Source: Chara braunii (taxonomy: Eukaryota > Streptophyta > Charophyceae > Charales > Characeae). From it: DNA of 29,971 nucleotides. The stretch is taken from NCBI GenBank assembly GCA_003427395.1, contig BFEA01000319.1, positions 1,125,429 through 1,155,399 of the forward strand, in the 5' to 3' direction. Positions 8,112 to 18,065 of this stretch are shown here, in pieces. Position 1 is the first letter of the stretch, and every line of letters begins with the position of its first letter. The translations under genes were made by a program, and so were the position numbers. The notes beneath the pieces were generated by a model that saw only the letters and a program-made list of their open reading frames with translations, searched no databases and had not been told where the DNA came from.

Positions 8112-9830
8112 GTGATGACTTTAATACAATCTTGGGAACGAAAAGAGTTGGAGCTATCGGAGAACCAAATGCAAGTGAGGCACGGTGAGGATCAAAAAGG
8201 TAAGGAGTTTTTCTATGTAAAGGCGTATGAGGGGATCTTTCGAAACGGGTTGCTTCTGGTAGGAAACAAGCAACCTTTGGAGGTCAGGCTTAAAGCAAGG
8301 CGAAGACCGACAGATACGTCCTAAGGAGGGGCCATCTGTTCTGGAGGGAGAAATGTGTTACACCTAGGAGAATCATATGCGAGAGATCTAGGCGGCTGGG
8401 CGTAGTCCAAGTGATGCACGACGAACTAGCAGGGAGAACCCTTGCAAAATTAACACCTCTCTATTATTGGCCAAACATAGCGGGTATGGTGGCCACGTAT
8501 TGTCAAACATGTTTGATCTACCACGAACGGAGCTCGGTCCGCGTCTTCGAGCCACTTAAGACCAACCCGCGTGCTAGGGCCGGGACATCTGATCCATCTT
8601 TATCTTGCGATCATGCCTGTATCAACGGATGGATACAGGTATATTTTGAATGCAAGGGACAACTTGAAAAGGTTTGTGGAGGCAGTCGCCCTCAAGAAGA
8701 AGAGAGGTACAAGTGTAGCGGATTGGATACACGATTTCTACCCGAGACATCCTTTCATCAAGAGGTTTATAACAAACAATGAAACGAAATTCGTAAACTA
8801 AAAAATGTAGGGAATGCTTAAGAGGCTTTGGGTACCTATCAAGCTCATCGGGCCATATCACCCTGAGGTTAATGCACCCGTGGAAAAGGGGCACCGAACG
8901 TTAAAAAACACAATTGCAAAGCTCGCGACGAACGATCTTGTGAGCTGGCCTAGATACCTTAAGCAAGCTGTCTTTTCAAAGAACATAACTAAGAGGACAA
9001 CGGATGTATCCCGATGGAACTCTGGTACGGAAGAGAGATCAATTTCCTCGTGGAAGCCTTCATACCTACGTGGAACAGGTTAGATAACAATCCGCACATA
9101 ACCACGAAAGAGCTAATTGAAACACGATGTCAACACGTCCTTAAAAACGAGGAAGTCATGGAAGACATTGTCAATCGGGTATTGGATAGCAGGATGAGGG
9201 ATAAGGCAAGGTGGGACCAGGTCAAGAATATCCGGAAAGAGTCACTTCAGATGACGATGTCAACACGTCCTTAAAAACGAGGAAGTCATGGAAGACATTG
9301 TCAATCGGGTATTGGATAGCAGGATGAGGGATAAGGCAAGGTGGGACCAGGTCAAGAATATCCGGAAAGAGTCACTTCAGATGACGATGTCAACACGTCC
9401 TTAAAAATGAGGAAGTCATGGAAGACATTGTCAATCGGGTATTGGATAGCAGGATGAGGGATAAGGCAAGGTGGGACCAGGTCAAAAATATCCAAAAAGA
9501 GTCACTTCAGGTGGGGGAAATGATACTGGTTAGAAACTCGACACTAGAAAGCACATGGTCTGGGTAAATGGGGAGGAGGTTCAAAGGCCCCTACCGAGTC
9601 ACTAAGCGTGTGGGACTAAACACCTTCGAATTGGAAGATCTGGATGGAACTGGATTGAAAGGACCCTTCCCAAAGCAACAACTGGTCAGGTTTCTAGGTC
9701 GGAACCCAAGACTTCGGGAGGGCCAGGATAAGGAAACTGAGGAGCCTACACTGAGAGTTGGTGGCAGCCTTTCCACACTATGTTTTATCTCTGACTATGT
9801 CTGTGGGGCTTTCTTTTTTTCGGAGGGGGC
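8112..9830 (+). pseudogene. Ty3/gypsy integrase (broken pol 3' end)
   Basis: Decayed C-terminal part of a chromovirus-like pol. A region before integrase (8112-8324) is followed by an H2C2 zinc-binding domain at about 8411-8560, with the start VMHDEL, then YYWPN and CQTCLI. The catalytic core at 8571-8801 (DGYRYILNARDNL) lies in another frame. The segment with PYHPEV and VEKGHRTLKN at 8814-8960 and the integrase C-terminal region at 9014-9700 follow, and then GPYRVTKR (GPY/F module) at 9586. Relative to the D,D-35-E pattern, the first Asp position reads Tyr (LYLAIMP) and the second reads Asn (TNNETKF). The Glu codon is kept at 8883-8885. There are several frameshifts, a TAA at 9565-9567, and a 130-bp triplication. 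It is clearly inactive. Integrase normally joins element cDNA to host DNA. Confidence 0.85.
9121..9510. repeat. 130-bp tandem triplication within integrase
   Basis: Three copies of a 130-bp segment sit head to tail at 9121-9250, 9251-9380 and 9381-9510. They share ACGATGTCAACACGTCCTTA at 9124, 9254 and 9384. Copies 1 and 2 are nearly identical; the third differs at a few bases (AAAAATGAGG, TCAAAAATATCCAAAAAG). Because 130 is not divisible by three, each added copy shifts the integrase frame, so the duplication happened after the element lost function or killed it. ACGATGT microhomology at the joints suggests replication slippage. Confidence 0.95.
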
Positions 9831-10640
9831 GATGTCTTGGGGGCTGGATGAAAATGGGAAGCGGGATGCCTTGGGACCTTTGTGCCATTGGTTTTGTATG
9901 TGTATGGGGATGGGTGGTATTAGGAAAGGTTGCCTGAAGCGTAGTACCATAGTTTTCGTGGGGATATGATGGGGTCATTGCAACTGAGGCATATGTATGG
10001 AGGAGCGATGTATAATATGGCTTTGTACAAGGAATACGGGGAGCACGTTGGGGGAAAAGGTATCTTCTACCAAACTTGGGGAATGTGTGTATGGGGGGCT
10101 CGACGGTGTTGTTTTGTTATACAGGATCAAGGAAGAAGCCTTAAAAAACCGAGAATGGAATTCGGCAACAAGAACGACAACAATGTGATCAACTGGCCCA
10201 GCGAGTGGGAAGGAGCGGCACCAAGTGGGGAGCGGAGGACTATAAAAAGAAAATTGTATGTAGGGTACATGTCCAAACAAGTAGTGGGCAGAGGAACGAG
10301 AAAACGTGTGTAGAGAGCCTTCGCCTCTCAAAAAGGGAAAGGGAATATATATCTCATCAGGGAGTGAGAGCGAGGAAGAAAGATCGCGTATGGGAAAAAA
10401 GGGCAGATCGGGAGAAGAAAGGGCTCAATTTTTTGCCAAGAAGGGGGTCGAGGGGTGCGAACAGCATGAGCCTTGGTGCGGGGAAAACGAAGGAAGGCAA
10501 GATCTGAACGACAGGTGTGAAAAAAGGGAAGAAGAAAGAGAGAGTCCACATGACAAACGAAGCGGCCACAGCAGTTGTGAGGGAGGGTACACGGACTTTG
10601 GGGAAGGGTATGAAAGAATCTTCTGATGCCAGAATGTGAA
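9821..10640 (+). mobile_element. Probable polypurine tract and 3' LTR start
   Basis: Just after the integrase-coding part, the sequence CGGAGGGGGCGA (9821-9832) resembles a plus-strand polypurine tract. It is directly followed by TGTCTTGGGG (9833), a plausible LTR 5' end beginning TG. A TATA-like TATAAAAAG lies at 10241-10249 and could be the U3 promoter. The LTR end is not identifiable and no 5' partner is visible, so the right limit (10640, where LINE-like sequence starts) is only an upper bound. Gly/Lys-rich open frames in this interval show no domain. Confidence 0.45.
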
Positions 10641-12305
10641 TTAAGTCCGCTGAAAGATGTACGGGTGTGCTTCTTTATGAAATCCTTCAGCCAAAAAAAG
10701 CTCAAATCCGGTTTTCGGAACACAGTGCGAAAGGCCCTGAGGGAACATCCACCGAAGACAATTAGCAAGCGCTAATAGGGGCCAATCCACAGGAAAGGAA
10801 AGAGCTACTGGGTCCAAAAGGCATTGACCCCCCAGGCACATGGTACATGGCAGCACAAGGGGAAGAACCAGCGGTGGAGTGGAAGGTGGTAGAGATTGAG
10901 CCGACCGGATTAAGGCAATTGAGAGATGGAAAGCAGCAGAACGCACGAACACACTACAAAGATTAGGAGAAGAAACAATCGCGCTATCGAGTAATCCTCC
11001 TCAGATTCGAGTGGTGGCGTCCACAGGAAAGACAACAAGAACCAGAATCTTGACATGGGTGGGCAAAGTTCCTTTGAGAGAGTTGTGTAGATCCCCTGGC
11101 CTGGTCCAGGAATAGATCATCGTGGATGTAAGGAATTTTGACTACTCACTGAAAACAGGGTACGTGCTCGCAGGAAGACAAAAAAATCTCCAGCGTTCAT
11201 AGCCACATGCAGATGGCAAGCTCTGCTGGGAGAAGAGTTCCAGAACACTGGAGAACAGTTCAACTGACTCTGGAGAACACTTTAACTGACTCTGACTCTG
11301 AGAAAACTCCTTCCCAACGGAAAGCAGGTACGCATCCTCTGGTTGCTCTCCCTGCTGGTGACGCCATCAGCAGTTTGGTTACTTAGCAGGGGAACGCAAG
11401 TCGGCCTTCACTGCATACGTTGCAACTGGTCATTTGAATCCACCCCTTACCTCTGGTGTAAGTGTCCCATCTCCAAACATATTTGGAAATCGTGGGAATA
11501 GGACTGGAGGAAAATGGGAGGTGAAGGTCTGGATAGGGAGGAAAGTTGGCTGTTGCTGGGTCTTCTTACACCGGGTGCTCTCGAGTGAAAGGGGGATGGG
11601 GGTATATTGCGCACATAATCAGAGCAAGGTGATCTGGGAAGACCGAAACAGGGCAAGATTTCATAAAAACTGATGTCGGATGTGGAGATGAAAGAAAAAA
11701 ATTGATCAAGGACTGAAACGATCAATTCGCATGGAGTGGAGCAGGAAAGTGCATTTTGGGCTGGGCAGCAGAAAACAGCTGAAATGGTGTGTACATGGAC
11801 ACGCAGGAATCAACTGGCTGATGTTCACTCCAACAGGGGCCTAGTTATTTCTCAGTGGGTGTTGGAATCGCACAGAAAGGGGAGCTAGGAAGGTAAGGAA
11901 TAGTACTTGTAGAATAGTAAGGTAAGTCGGTTGGAGATTATCAGCATAGCCATGACACTCGGTTGCATTAGGGCCGCAAATAAAGCTGGAGATTGTCACC
12001 CCCACTGGGCTGAGCTAGTCCCAGAGGTCAGATTTGACCCACTAGAAGTAGGTAGTATCGTAGTTTGGTAGTTAAGAAGCAGTATTTTGTCTAGGACATT
12101 GACTACAATTCCTTGATTAAGCAGGGAAGTTATGTTCCGACAGGTAATATATTGTTTTAAAATTAAAGCAGTTAGGTGGCAGAATTTTGGTCCAAGTGGG
12201 GGCCCGTAAGCAAAACTGAGTCATGCTCTCAGTATCCGGGTGGAGTTCTGAGGTCCCCGGCCTCAGTTTCGTTTTATAATTTGTTTGAAAAAAAAGAAAA
12301 AGAAG
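10641..12305 (+). pseudogene. LINE ORF2 C-terminal end with zinc-binding domain and A-rich tail
   Basis: Reading in shifting frames gives the C-terminal half of a plant/algal LINE ORF2 (a non-LTR retrotransposon RT polyprotein). Near 11050 there is TRILTWVGKVPLREL and then FDYSLKTGY. At 11290-11510 comes the RT-associated zinc-binding domain, with VRILWLLSLL, HCIRC at 11408-11422, then YLWCKCP and IWKSW. Near 11640, VIWEDRNRARFHKN matches the usual IW-x-DRNRARF end of such domains. The His expected before LW reads Tyr. Stops and frameshifts are frequent, and no RT core is present, so it is 5' truncated. An A-rich tail follows TTTGTTTG at 12288-12304. It is inactive and was probably inserted by target-primed reverse transcription. 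Confidence 0.55.
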
Positions 12306-12740
12306 GGGGGGGGGGAAGGTGCTTAGTTAATTTTTTGCATGACTTTATGTTTTCACTGTTTTTTTGGATTTTTTATTTCTTTTGCTGGGATTTTCCCTAG
12401 CGCTTGCCCAGCCGAGCCCGAGAAACCAAGATGACCAAGGCGGCCCGGTTGGTAGCCCAGTTTAATTCTCTTTTTTTTTTTTTTTGCCCGGCCTAGCATA
12501 TGGTCACTGGAACACATTTGAATAAAGGGAGCCGGAAAGCAAACATTCAAAAAGGGATAGCGACAACTTCAGTTCAAAGGACGGCAGTCGCAGCAAGATC
12601 CAAAAATCCTCGAAACTACGGAATCCCCTGGTCAGGGGGTGTTGCAAATCAAGTAGTGGGATTGCTGGAACCAAAGACAATTGCTTGGAAGACACTCAAG
12701 AGGATCTAAAGGGCCGAGCCGGCCTTATTCAGTTGCTGTA
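12305..12740. other. Homopolymer-rich flank; no gene
   Basis: A G11 run (12305-12315) follows the LINE tail. A T-rich stretch with a T15 run (12471-12485) then frames GC-rich sequence containing GCCCAGCCGAGCCCGAG. An open frame of 69 codons at 12500-12709 has no recognisable domain. Confidence 0.4.
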
Positions 12741-13190
12741 TTAAAAAAGACAAAACTGTCCCCCGCTCTCATGACCCTCAGGAGGAATGACGAGGACAGC
12801 GTGGTCACACTAGCGCTCAGTTTACAACTTCACATCTTTTGGGAGTGCGGTCAGGTACATCCAGGACAAAAAGGAGACAAATGTGGGAGAGAATTCTATC
12901 GTGTTTTTTTTTCACGTTTTTCCTTCAAATTTCATTCGTATCACTGACAAAGCGCCCCCCCTAATTCACGGCCCTTTAGGAGTAACAGTGAGAGCGTACT
13001 CCCACAAGCACCTCGTCTGCAGCTCTCTAGACTAGAATGCGGTCAAATACATCCAGGACAAAAAGGAAACAAACGTGGCAGGCTTCCAGCGTTTTTATTC
13101 CCAAGAAAACACCCCCCCCATATTCATGGCCCTTTGGAAGGAGCCAGACTGAGAGGTTACTCCCACTAGCACTAACAAAAGAAACGAACG
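12740..13190. repeat. Diverged tandem repeat, about 175-195 bp, 2.5 copies
   Basis: GCGGTCAGGTACATCCAGGA then CAAAAAGGAGACAAA near 12846 recurs as GCGGTCAAATACATCCAGGA then CAAAAAGGAAACAAA near 13038. A second shared phrase occurs three times: TCATGACCCTCAGGAGGAAT near 12769, TTCACGGCCCTTTAGGAGTA near 12965 and TTCATGGCCCTTTGGAAGGA near 13123. Each is followed by a GAG...ACTCCCACTAGCAC-like end. The copies are old and diverged. No coding potential is evident. Confidence 0.65.
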
Positions 13191-13243
13191 CAGAAGGATT
13201 CTATCGTGGAGGGTTTTACGCCCACCCTTCAATCCCACAGATC

Positions 13244-13306
13244 AGGCCTGGCATTTTACACATAGGGCCTGGCATTTTATACATAGGGCCTGGCATTTTA
13301 TACATA
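13244..13306. repeat. 21-bp tandem repeat, three copies
   Basis: AGGCCTGGCATTTTACACAT followed by A, then two copies of GGGCCTGGCATTTTATACAT followed by A, sit head to tail at 13244-13264, 13265-13285 and 13286-13306. The copies are nearly identical, so the duplication is young. Confidence 0.95.
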
Positions 13307-13339
13307 GGCTCGTTAAATTAACTTCGGAGCAGTGGTGCT

Positions 13340-13455
13340 TTAACCATCAGTCAGTTGGTACCTCAAGATCTGTGTATGGGTTTATTAAACCCAAGCTGCA
13401 ACCATCAAGCAGCTGGCAGCTCACCATCCCCACCTGGCTTCGAACCCTGTCTTCA
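13340..13455 (+). repeat. Possible tRNA-like (SINE) remnant
   Basis: AACCATCAGTCAGTTGGTAC near 13343 and AACCATCAAGCAGCTGGCAG near 13399 resemble tRNA D-loop/A-box sequence and are direct repeats of each other. About 38 bases after the second, GGCTTCGAACCC (13437-13448) resembles a B box. No acceptor stem or full cloverleaf is evident, so this is not a tRNA gene. A tRNA-derived SINE head is possible but weak. Confidence 0.25.
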
Positions 13456-14136
13456 CTAATCTAGACATACATGTGTGAGTCGGGGCAGAGAGGCATGCGT
13501 GTGTATGGGTGGGTGGGTGGTGGGGCCCCCTTCCTGGTTAAACTTGCATCTCGCCACAAAATTGACACAAAAACAAAACGCATCGACACAAATCCGCATG
13601 TGTGAAAGACCACTACAGGCTGTGCACAAAAAGAAAAATCCGGTTTCCCCTTTTTGAAACTTCTCCCCGCAAACCTGGCACTCTCGGACTCGTTATCACA
13701 GAGTCCGCATTCCTGCACGCTTTTTTGCATCTACAGCTTCTAGCGATCTACCCGTCCACCATTCACACCAACACAAATCTCAACCGCCCTTTCCACCATC
13801 CGACAATGGAAAAAGGGCTGACCACCAGGGTCAGGCCCCACCACTGACAAGAAATACTAGTTTGTAGTATATATTCACGTATACGACATATCATCACGGG
13901 AAACTGCCTGGTGAGGCGTGGAGAGGGGGAAGAGGACAACAAACGTGGGGCTGTGACAGACTTTCAGGGAGTTTTACCATCTCATCAGGGCGCTGTAAAG
14001 ATCAATATCATCCTCCCTCTTCTTGGAAATAAAGGTGCACACAAAAATGCCGCTGGAGTTTCCAGATAACAAAAGCAAAACATCAGCCAACACAATGCAC
14101 AATGCATCACAATGTGACAAACCACCAACCTCTCCG
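13456..14136. other. No repeat or gene identified
   Basis: No tandem repeat or transposon motif is visible. If the exon at 14137-14386 is real, this stretch would include its 3' untranslated region on the minus strand. No clear polyadenylation signal was identified. Confidence 0.35.
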
Positions 14137-14386
14137 TCAAAACCCGAACTTGAACCCCCCTGTTTGACTGTTGACATCAGCAACACTATCCCAAAAGCTC
14201 CGCATCTTTGATGCCTTCGCAGCTTTCTGCCTCGCTTTTTCCTCAAGGTGCGCAATTACTCCGGGATGGAATTCTTCAAACTTGGACCGAAATTCATCAT
14301 GCAAACTCTCCCGCCGATCTGTCCCAGAGACAACCACCTTCGCATTTGGGCTCCTTAAGAAATCCAACACTTGGAGAAGGTTTTGC
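14137..14386 (-). CDS. Possible terminal exon of an unrecognised gene
   Basis: On the minus strand a frame of about 82 codons ends in TGA. It includes LLQVLDFLRSPNAKVVVSG, then DEFRSKFEEFHPGVIAHLEE, then a basic, Ala/Lys-rich helix (KARQKAAKASK) and the C-terminal NSQTGGFKFGF. The balanced composition, unlike the surrounding repeats, and the charged helical stretch suggest real coding sequence. A candidate splice acceptor, GTGTACACAG, ends at 14387, just before the exon. The frame also stays open to an ATG near 14481. No upstream exon could be joined with a matching phase; an open segment at 14890-14965 (CHRGLLHVIHEVLLNRKWAY then a GT) is a candidate. I do not recognise the family. It may equally be a chance frame or a gene fragment. 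Confidence 0.3.
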
Positions 14387-14886
14387 CTGTGTACACATGG
14401 ACACGCAAGTACCCACGTGGACGTCACAATCGCAATAACTTCCATGAAGCACGAAATAGACATGAACAAGCATGCAGGCATTCGGTAATACCATTGTCAA
14501 TAAATAATACGCACATAAAATTACAAAGAATAGTCCGCCCTGTGACCATTGACAAGAAGGGGCAACCAGACAAAAAGAACAGGAAGTCGTAAAGATGCAA
14601 TGTTCCTCAAGAGTCCCAGCGGCTCAGAAGGACTCAAAACCCTCACAGTCTGGGGAGAAACTCCCCCACCACCTGCACATGCCAACCGGACTGTGAGATA
14701 TGTTTGCTGGGTGTTCCTGAGTGGCCTGAGCGGGATATCCAGGTTGGATGGTGCTACGTGGGTTGAGTGCCATATGAGGGCTAAATGGTACAACGCCAGT
14801 TTACATGGTACTGCCCAAAATAAAAAAACACTGAACTAAGTGCTACTGCTGGAAGAAAAAGCAGCCCTTCGCTATGAGGCCTGTGT

Positions 14887-14968
14887 ACCTGTCTCATAGG
14901 CCCACTTTCTGTTCAGCAAAACCTCGTGAATCACATGCAGAAGTCCCCTATGGCACTCAGAACACGAA
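14887..14968 (-). CDS. Weak candidate exon
   Basis: On the minus strand, SECHRGLLHVIHEVLLNRKW then AYETG is followed by GGTACAC, a possible splice donor. The sequence before it (TTTTCGTGTTCTGAG) could be an acceptor. The putative peptide has ordinary composition, but its phase does not connect cleanly to the exon at 14137-14386. This is recorded only as a candidate; no family was recognised. Confidence 0.15.
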
Positions 14969-15130
14969 AACTTGACACAAAGGCACAACCGAGCTAGGCA
15001 CCAAAAAACAGAAAAGCGACCTGGCACAAAAGCTGAACAAATTGGCACAGAATGACAAACAACCTTGGCAACGAAAAGAAAAAAGGAACTCACACAAAAC
15101 GACAAACGAGCTTGGCACAAACAACAAAAA

Positions 15131-15534
15131 AACAAAACAGGACAGACCTGACAAATCATGTGCCGTCCTCACAAAGGCAAACATGGCACACACGTCTAAC
15201 AAACTTGGCACAAAAACATGAACGACCTGGCACAGAGGATGGACAATTGGGTCAAAATGACAAACGAGCTCGGGAAGGGGGAAGGAAAGGAACTTGACAC
15301 AAGAAGACAAAATCGAAACAGGAGAAGCCAAAAACAAAACAGGACAGACCTGACAAATCATGTGCCGTCCTCACAAAGGCAAACATGGCACACACGTCTA
15401 ACAAACTTGGCACAAAAACATAAACGACCTGGCACAGAGGATGGACAATTGGGCACAAAATGACAAACGAGCTCGGGAAGGGGGAAGGAAAGGAACTTGG
15501 CACAAGAAGACAAAATCGAAACAGGAGAAGCCTG
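15131..15534. repeat. 202-bp tandem duplication, nearly identical
   Basis: AACAAAACAGGACAGACCTG starts both copies (15131 and 15333), followed by about 200 almost identical bases ending GAAACAGGAGAAGCC. Differences include GGGTCAAAATG versus GGGCACAAAATG and one base in AACATGAAC/AACATAAAC. The similarity implies a recent event. Each copy also contains short degenerate ACTTGGCACAAAAAC phrases that continue to the left (14960-15130), so it grew out of an older micro-repeat array. It is A-rich and shows no gene. Confidence 0.95.
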
Positions 15535-15696
15535 ACAAAGTTGTGTGCCCTTTTACAAAGACAAAAAATAAAAATAAAAATATTGACCCAAGTAAAGACA
15601 ACGAAACCTCAATCATGCACATTCCCCAATGAATTAAGTCACATGCACTGAAAACCAACGAACCCAGAAAAAGAAAAAAATACACACATACCAATC

Positions 15697-15853
15697 ATGC
15701 ACATTCCACGATGAATCAGACAACTTGCATTCCATGATGAATCAGATCACGTGCATTCCACACTATCACATCATGTGCATTCCATGATGAACAGGATCAC
15801 CCACATTCCATTACGAATCAAATCACAACCATTCCACACTGAATCTCTAACAT
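15697..15853. repeat. About 26-bp degenerate tandem repeat, 6 copies
   Basis: TGCATTCCATGATGAATCAG followed by ATCAC recurs with variation at about 15697, 15726, 15753, 15777, 15804 and 15830. An outlying copy lies near 15614 (TGCACATTCCCCAATGAATT). No coding role is seen. Confidence 0.75.
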
Positions 15854-15880
15854 CAGCGAGCATTCACAACAGCCAGAAAA

Positions 15881-16740
15881 GGGGGGGGGGGGGGGAACAA
15901 AAAAAAACAGGTGGGCAAAATGCTCAGCGCGCCACACTCAGGCCCAGGCTGTGCCCAACACAGTCTCACTGTGTCACTCACTAGAGCAGCTATTCACTTT
16001 AAGGGATAGACAGACAGAACAAAACGGAGAGAAACAGAAACGGATAGAGGGAGACTTGGATGAGATAGATTGCACTAGACTAGATTAGATTACATTAAGA
16101 TTAAATTAGAATAAAAAACAGAGCATCGGAGGACAAAGTTGCAGTAATTTTGCGCTAATTTAGCGCACCATAGCAACGCTAACAGGCACGCGGGATTTTA
16201 TCGTGGCGTTTCGCCGCACGGGTTTTCTTTCTCGTTTTTTCCTTCTATCGTCGCTAAGCCGTGTTGACCGTTAGGGTTACGTCAAGCGCTGGTGTTGACG
16301 GCCATGGTCGGCCATGGCTGCGGCCGCGCCTCATCGAGGGGATGACTGAGACCTCCCACGAAAGGGAAGAGGGCGTGGACCGTCGTGCATGCAATTGACG
16401 TGACAAGCACGATGAGGCTTGGGCGGGGAATAAGACGGGTGTGGTGGCCCGAGGAATCGATAAGGTAAGTGAGGCGGTAAGGCGATGGGCATAAGCGTGA
16501 CCAGCTCACGTGCGACAGCCGGCACGACGACCACGTCAACGGGGGAATATGGAGGGTGAGGGGGTAGGGGGGTAGTTTTTAAAAGGTAATGACAGTGGGA
16601 TGAGAGGGGGAGGGCAAGCCAAACCTAGGGGGGCATCAACGGCCGGGGATTCCACACGGGTGGAGAAGTGAGCAATAGTCGTAGCTCCTCCCGATGTGCC
16701 AAGAGTCGGGAAGAAAGGTGATTCGGCAAGCACAAACGGG
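15881..16740. other. G15 tract and unannotated DNA before LINE
   Basis: A G15 run (15881-15895) is followed by A-rich sequence. Near 16060-16120 there is a degenerate AGATTAGATTA(C)A micro-repeat. From about 16200 the sequence becomes GC-rich, with the palindrome-like GGCCATGGTCGGCCATGG at 16301-16318. No gene is recognised. The GC-rich part may be the 5' UTR of the LINE that follows. Confidence 0.4.
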
Positions 16741-16748
16741 CGCAATGG

Positions 16749-17263
16749 ATGGAGGAAGTCTGGACACTGGGCAGGGGCCCGGGCCGAGGGGAGATCGACA
16801 CAGAAGAGGATACGATAGTTTCGTACTTGGCACCTGCAGTTGAACTGAGAGATTGGCTGATTAATGATAGGCATACGGAAGAGATTCCAAGTGGCGGGGC
16901 GTCGAGCCTAAGTGAGACTGCTCCCATGGCAGTTGCCACCGGTGGCCATGGGTCAAAGTCTACAAGCCATCCCCCCTGGCTGCAAAACGGATGCACAGAG
17001 CACTGGAATTTTTATACGGCCCAATAACTGAAGAGCAAGTGTTCGAGGAAGATCCGGAATATGTGAGGTATGTGATCGACGGACCATTGAATAACCCATT
17101 GAACAGTACGGTGGCGGTGCCGACTGGGCTGTACAGCTTCAAGAAGGTGACGGTGATCATAAGTGAGTCCCTCTTTTGGGAGGTCTGCTTCACGCATGGA
17201 CACCTGGGTTTGCATGGCTGCAGTCACTCCAAGAGATCCAGGCCAGGGAGACGAGGAGCGTGA
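16749..17263 (+). pseudogene. Candidate LINE ORF1 (gag-like) fragment
   Basis: Two overlapping plus-strand frames (16749-17027 and 16991-17263) give a charged, balanced peptide that includes EEQVFEEDPEYVRYVIDGPL and VAVPTGLYSFKKVTVI. It ends in CFTHGHLGLHGC, which could be a decayed CCHC zinc knuckle. It lies about 2.9 kb upstream of an APE endonuclease in the same orientation, the position expected for LINE ORF1, which binds element RNA. No domain can be assigned with confidence, so the ORF1 role rests on position and the weak knuckle-like end. Confidence 0.3.
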
Positions 17264-17438
17264 TGGATCCAGTGCTGCAGTCAGAACCTGATCTGGAAAG
17301 AATGGCCTGGAGAGAGCTCGAGGTTCAAACGGACGGGGCAATACACTAAAAAGTTAACACATGGGCACGGAATCAGGGGGATAACATCGGGGTAGGAGGG
17401 ACGGACCAGCAGCCTAAGTGGAAGGCGCGACGGGGGGA

Positions 17439-17648
17439 GGGGGGGGGGGGGCATCGGCGAAACGTCCGGGCAAACCAGGTTCCCCGGATCAGCAGCACCC
17501 TGCTGGTGCTCGTTACCATTCCCATCCGGAGGTGCTCGTCGGGGGGCCGACGTTGAGCGGTTCGGGCACCGGGTGCTCGGGCTTTTGATCCGCTGAGAGG
17601 AGGCGGAGACCGCCGAGCGGGAGGACGGCGCCGACGAGCGCGACGGGA

Positions 17649-17679
<31 letters not shown>

Positions 17680-17693
17680 TCGGCGAAACGTCC
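17439..17693. repeat. Two G tracts with a shared 3' flank
   Basis: A G13 run (17439-17451) and a G28 run (17650-17677) are each followed immediately by CATCGGCGAAACGTCC (17452-17467 and 17678-17693). So the tract plus its flank is duplicated about 226 bases apart. Both runs could form G-quadruplexes on the plus strand. Runs this long are also prone to sequencing error, so their length is uncertain. The sequence between them is GC-rich with no recognisable domain. Confidence 0.8.
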
Positions 17694-17811
17694 CCTGGGA
17701 AGGGACAGCCGAAGACCCCATGGAGACGGATGAGCCATATTGGCTGTTCGGAGGAGAACGTAAAAGGAACGCGGAACAGCCCTCCGGGGGGAAAAGGGAA
17801 ACGAAGGTGGC

Positions 17812-18065
17812 AGGGACAGATCATGCCACCAAAGGAGAGGTAGGACAGTGGGGGGGGGAGGAGGGGTCAGATGAAGACGGATAATGGGGAGGAGGGTGAA
17901 ACTCTAGGTCAAGTGATGGGACAGAGGGGAGATGCTGACAGGAAAGGGACAGATCATGCCGCCAAAGGAGAGGTAGAGGGGGGGGGAAGGGTCCGCATGA
18001 GAAAGATGAAGGGGAGGAGAGTGAAACACTAGGGAAGCTATGGGACAGAGGGGCGATGCTGACAA
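17812..18065. repeat. About 133-bp tandem duplication
   Basis: AGGGACAGATCATGCC(A/G)CCA followed by AAGGAGAGGTAG starts copies at 17812 and 17945. Both end with TGGGACAGAGGGG(A/C)GATGCT. The second copy is about 12 bases shorter and diverged by indels. The duplication lies in purine-rich DNA between the candidate ORF1 pieces. Confidence 0.85.

Noticed and set aside
10328-10768. 146-codon minus-strand frame
   Set aside because: Leu/Phe/Ser-rich shadow of A/G-rich plus-strand sequence in the LTR-LINE boundary; no motif.
13340-13455. tRNA gene
   Set aside because: A-box and B-box-like phrases exist but no acceptor stem, anticodon arm or terminator is evident; listed only as a weak SINE-like remnant.
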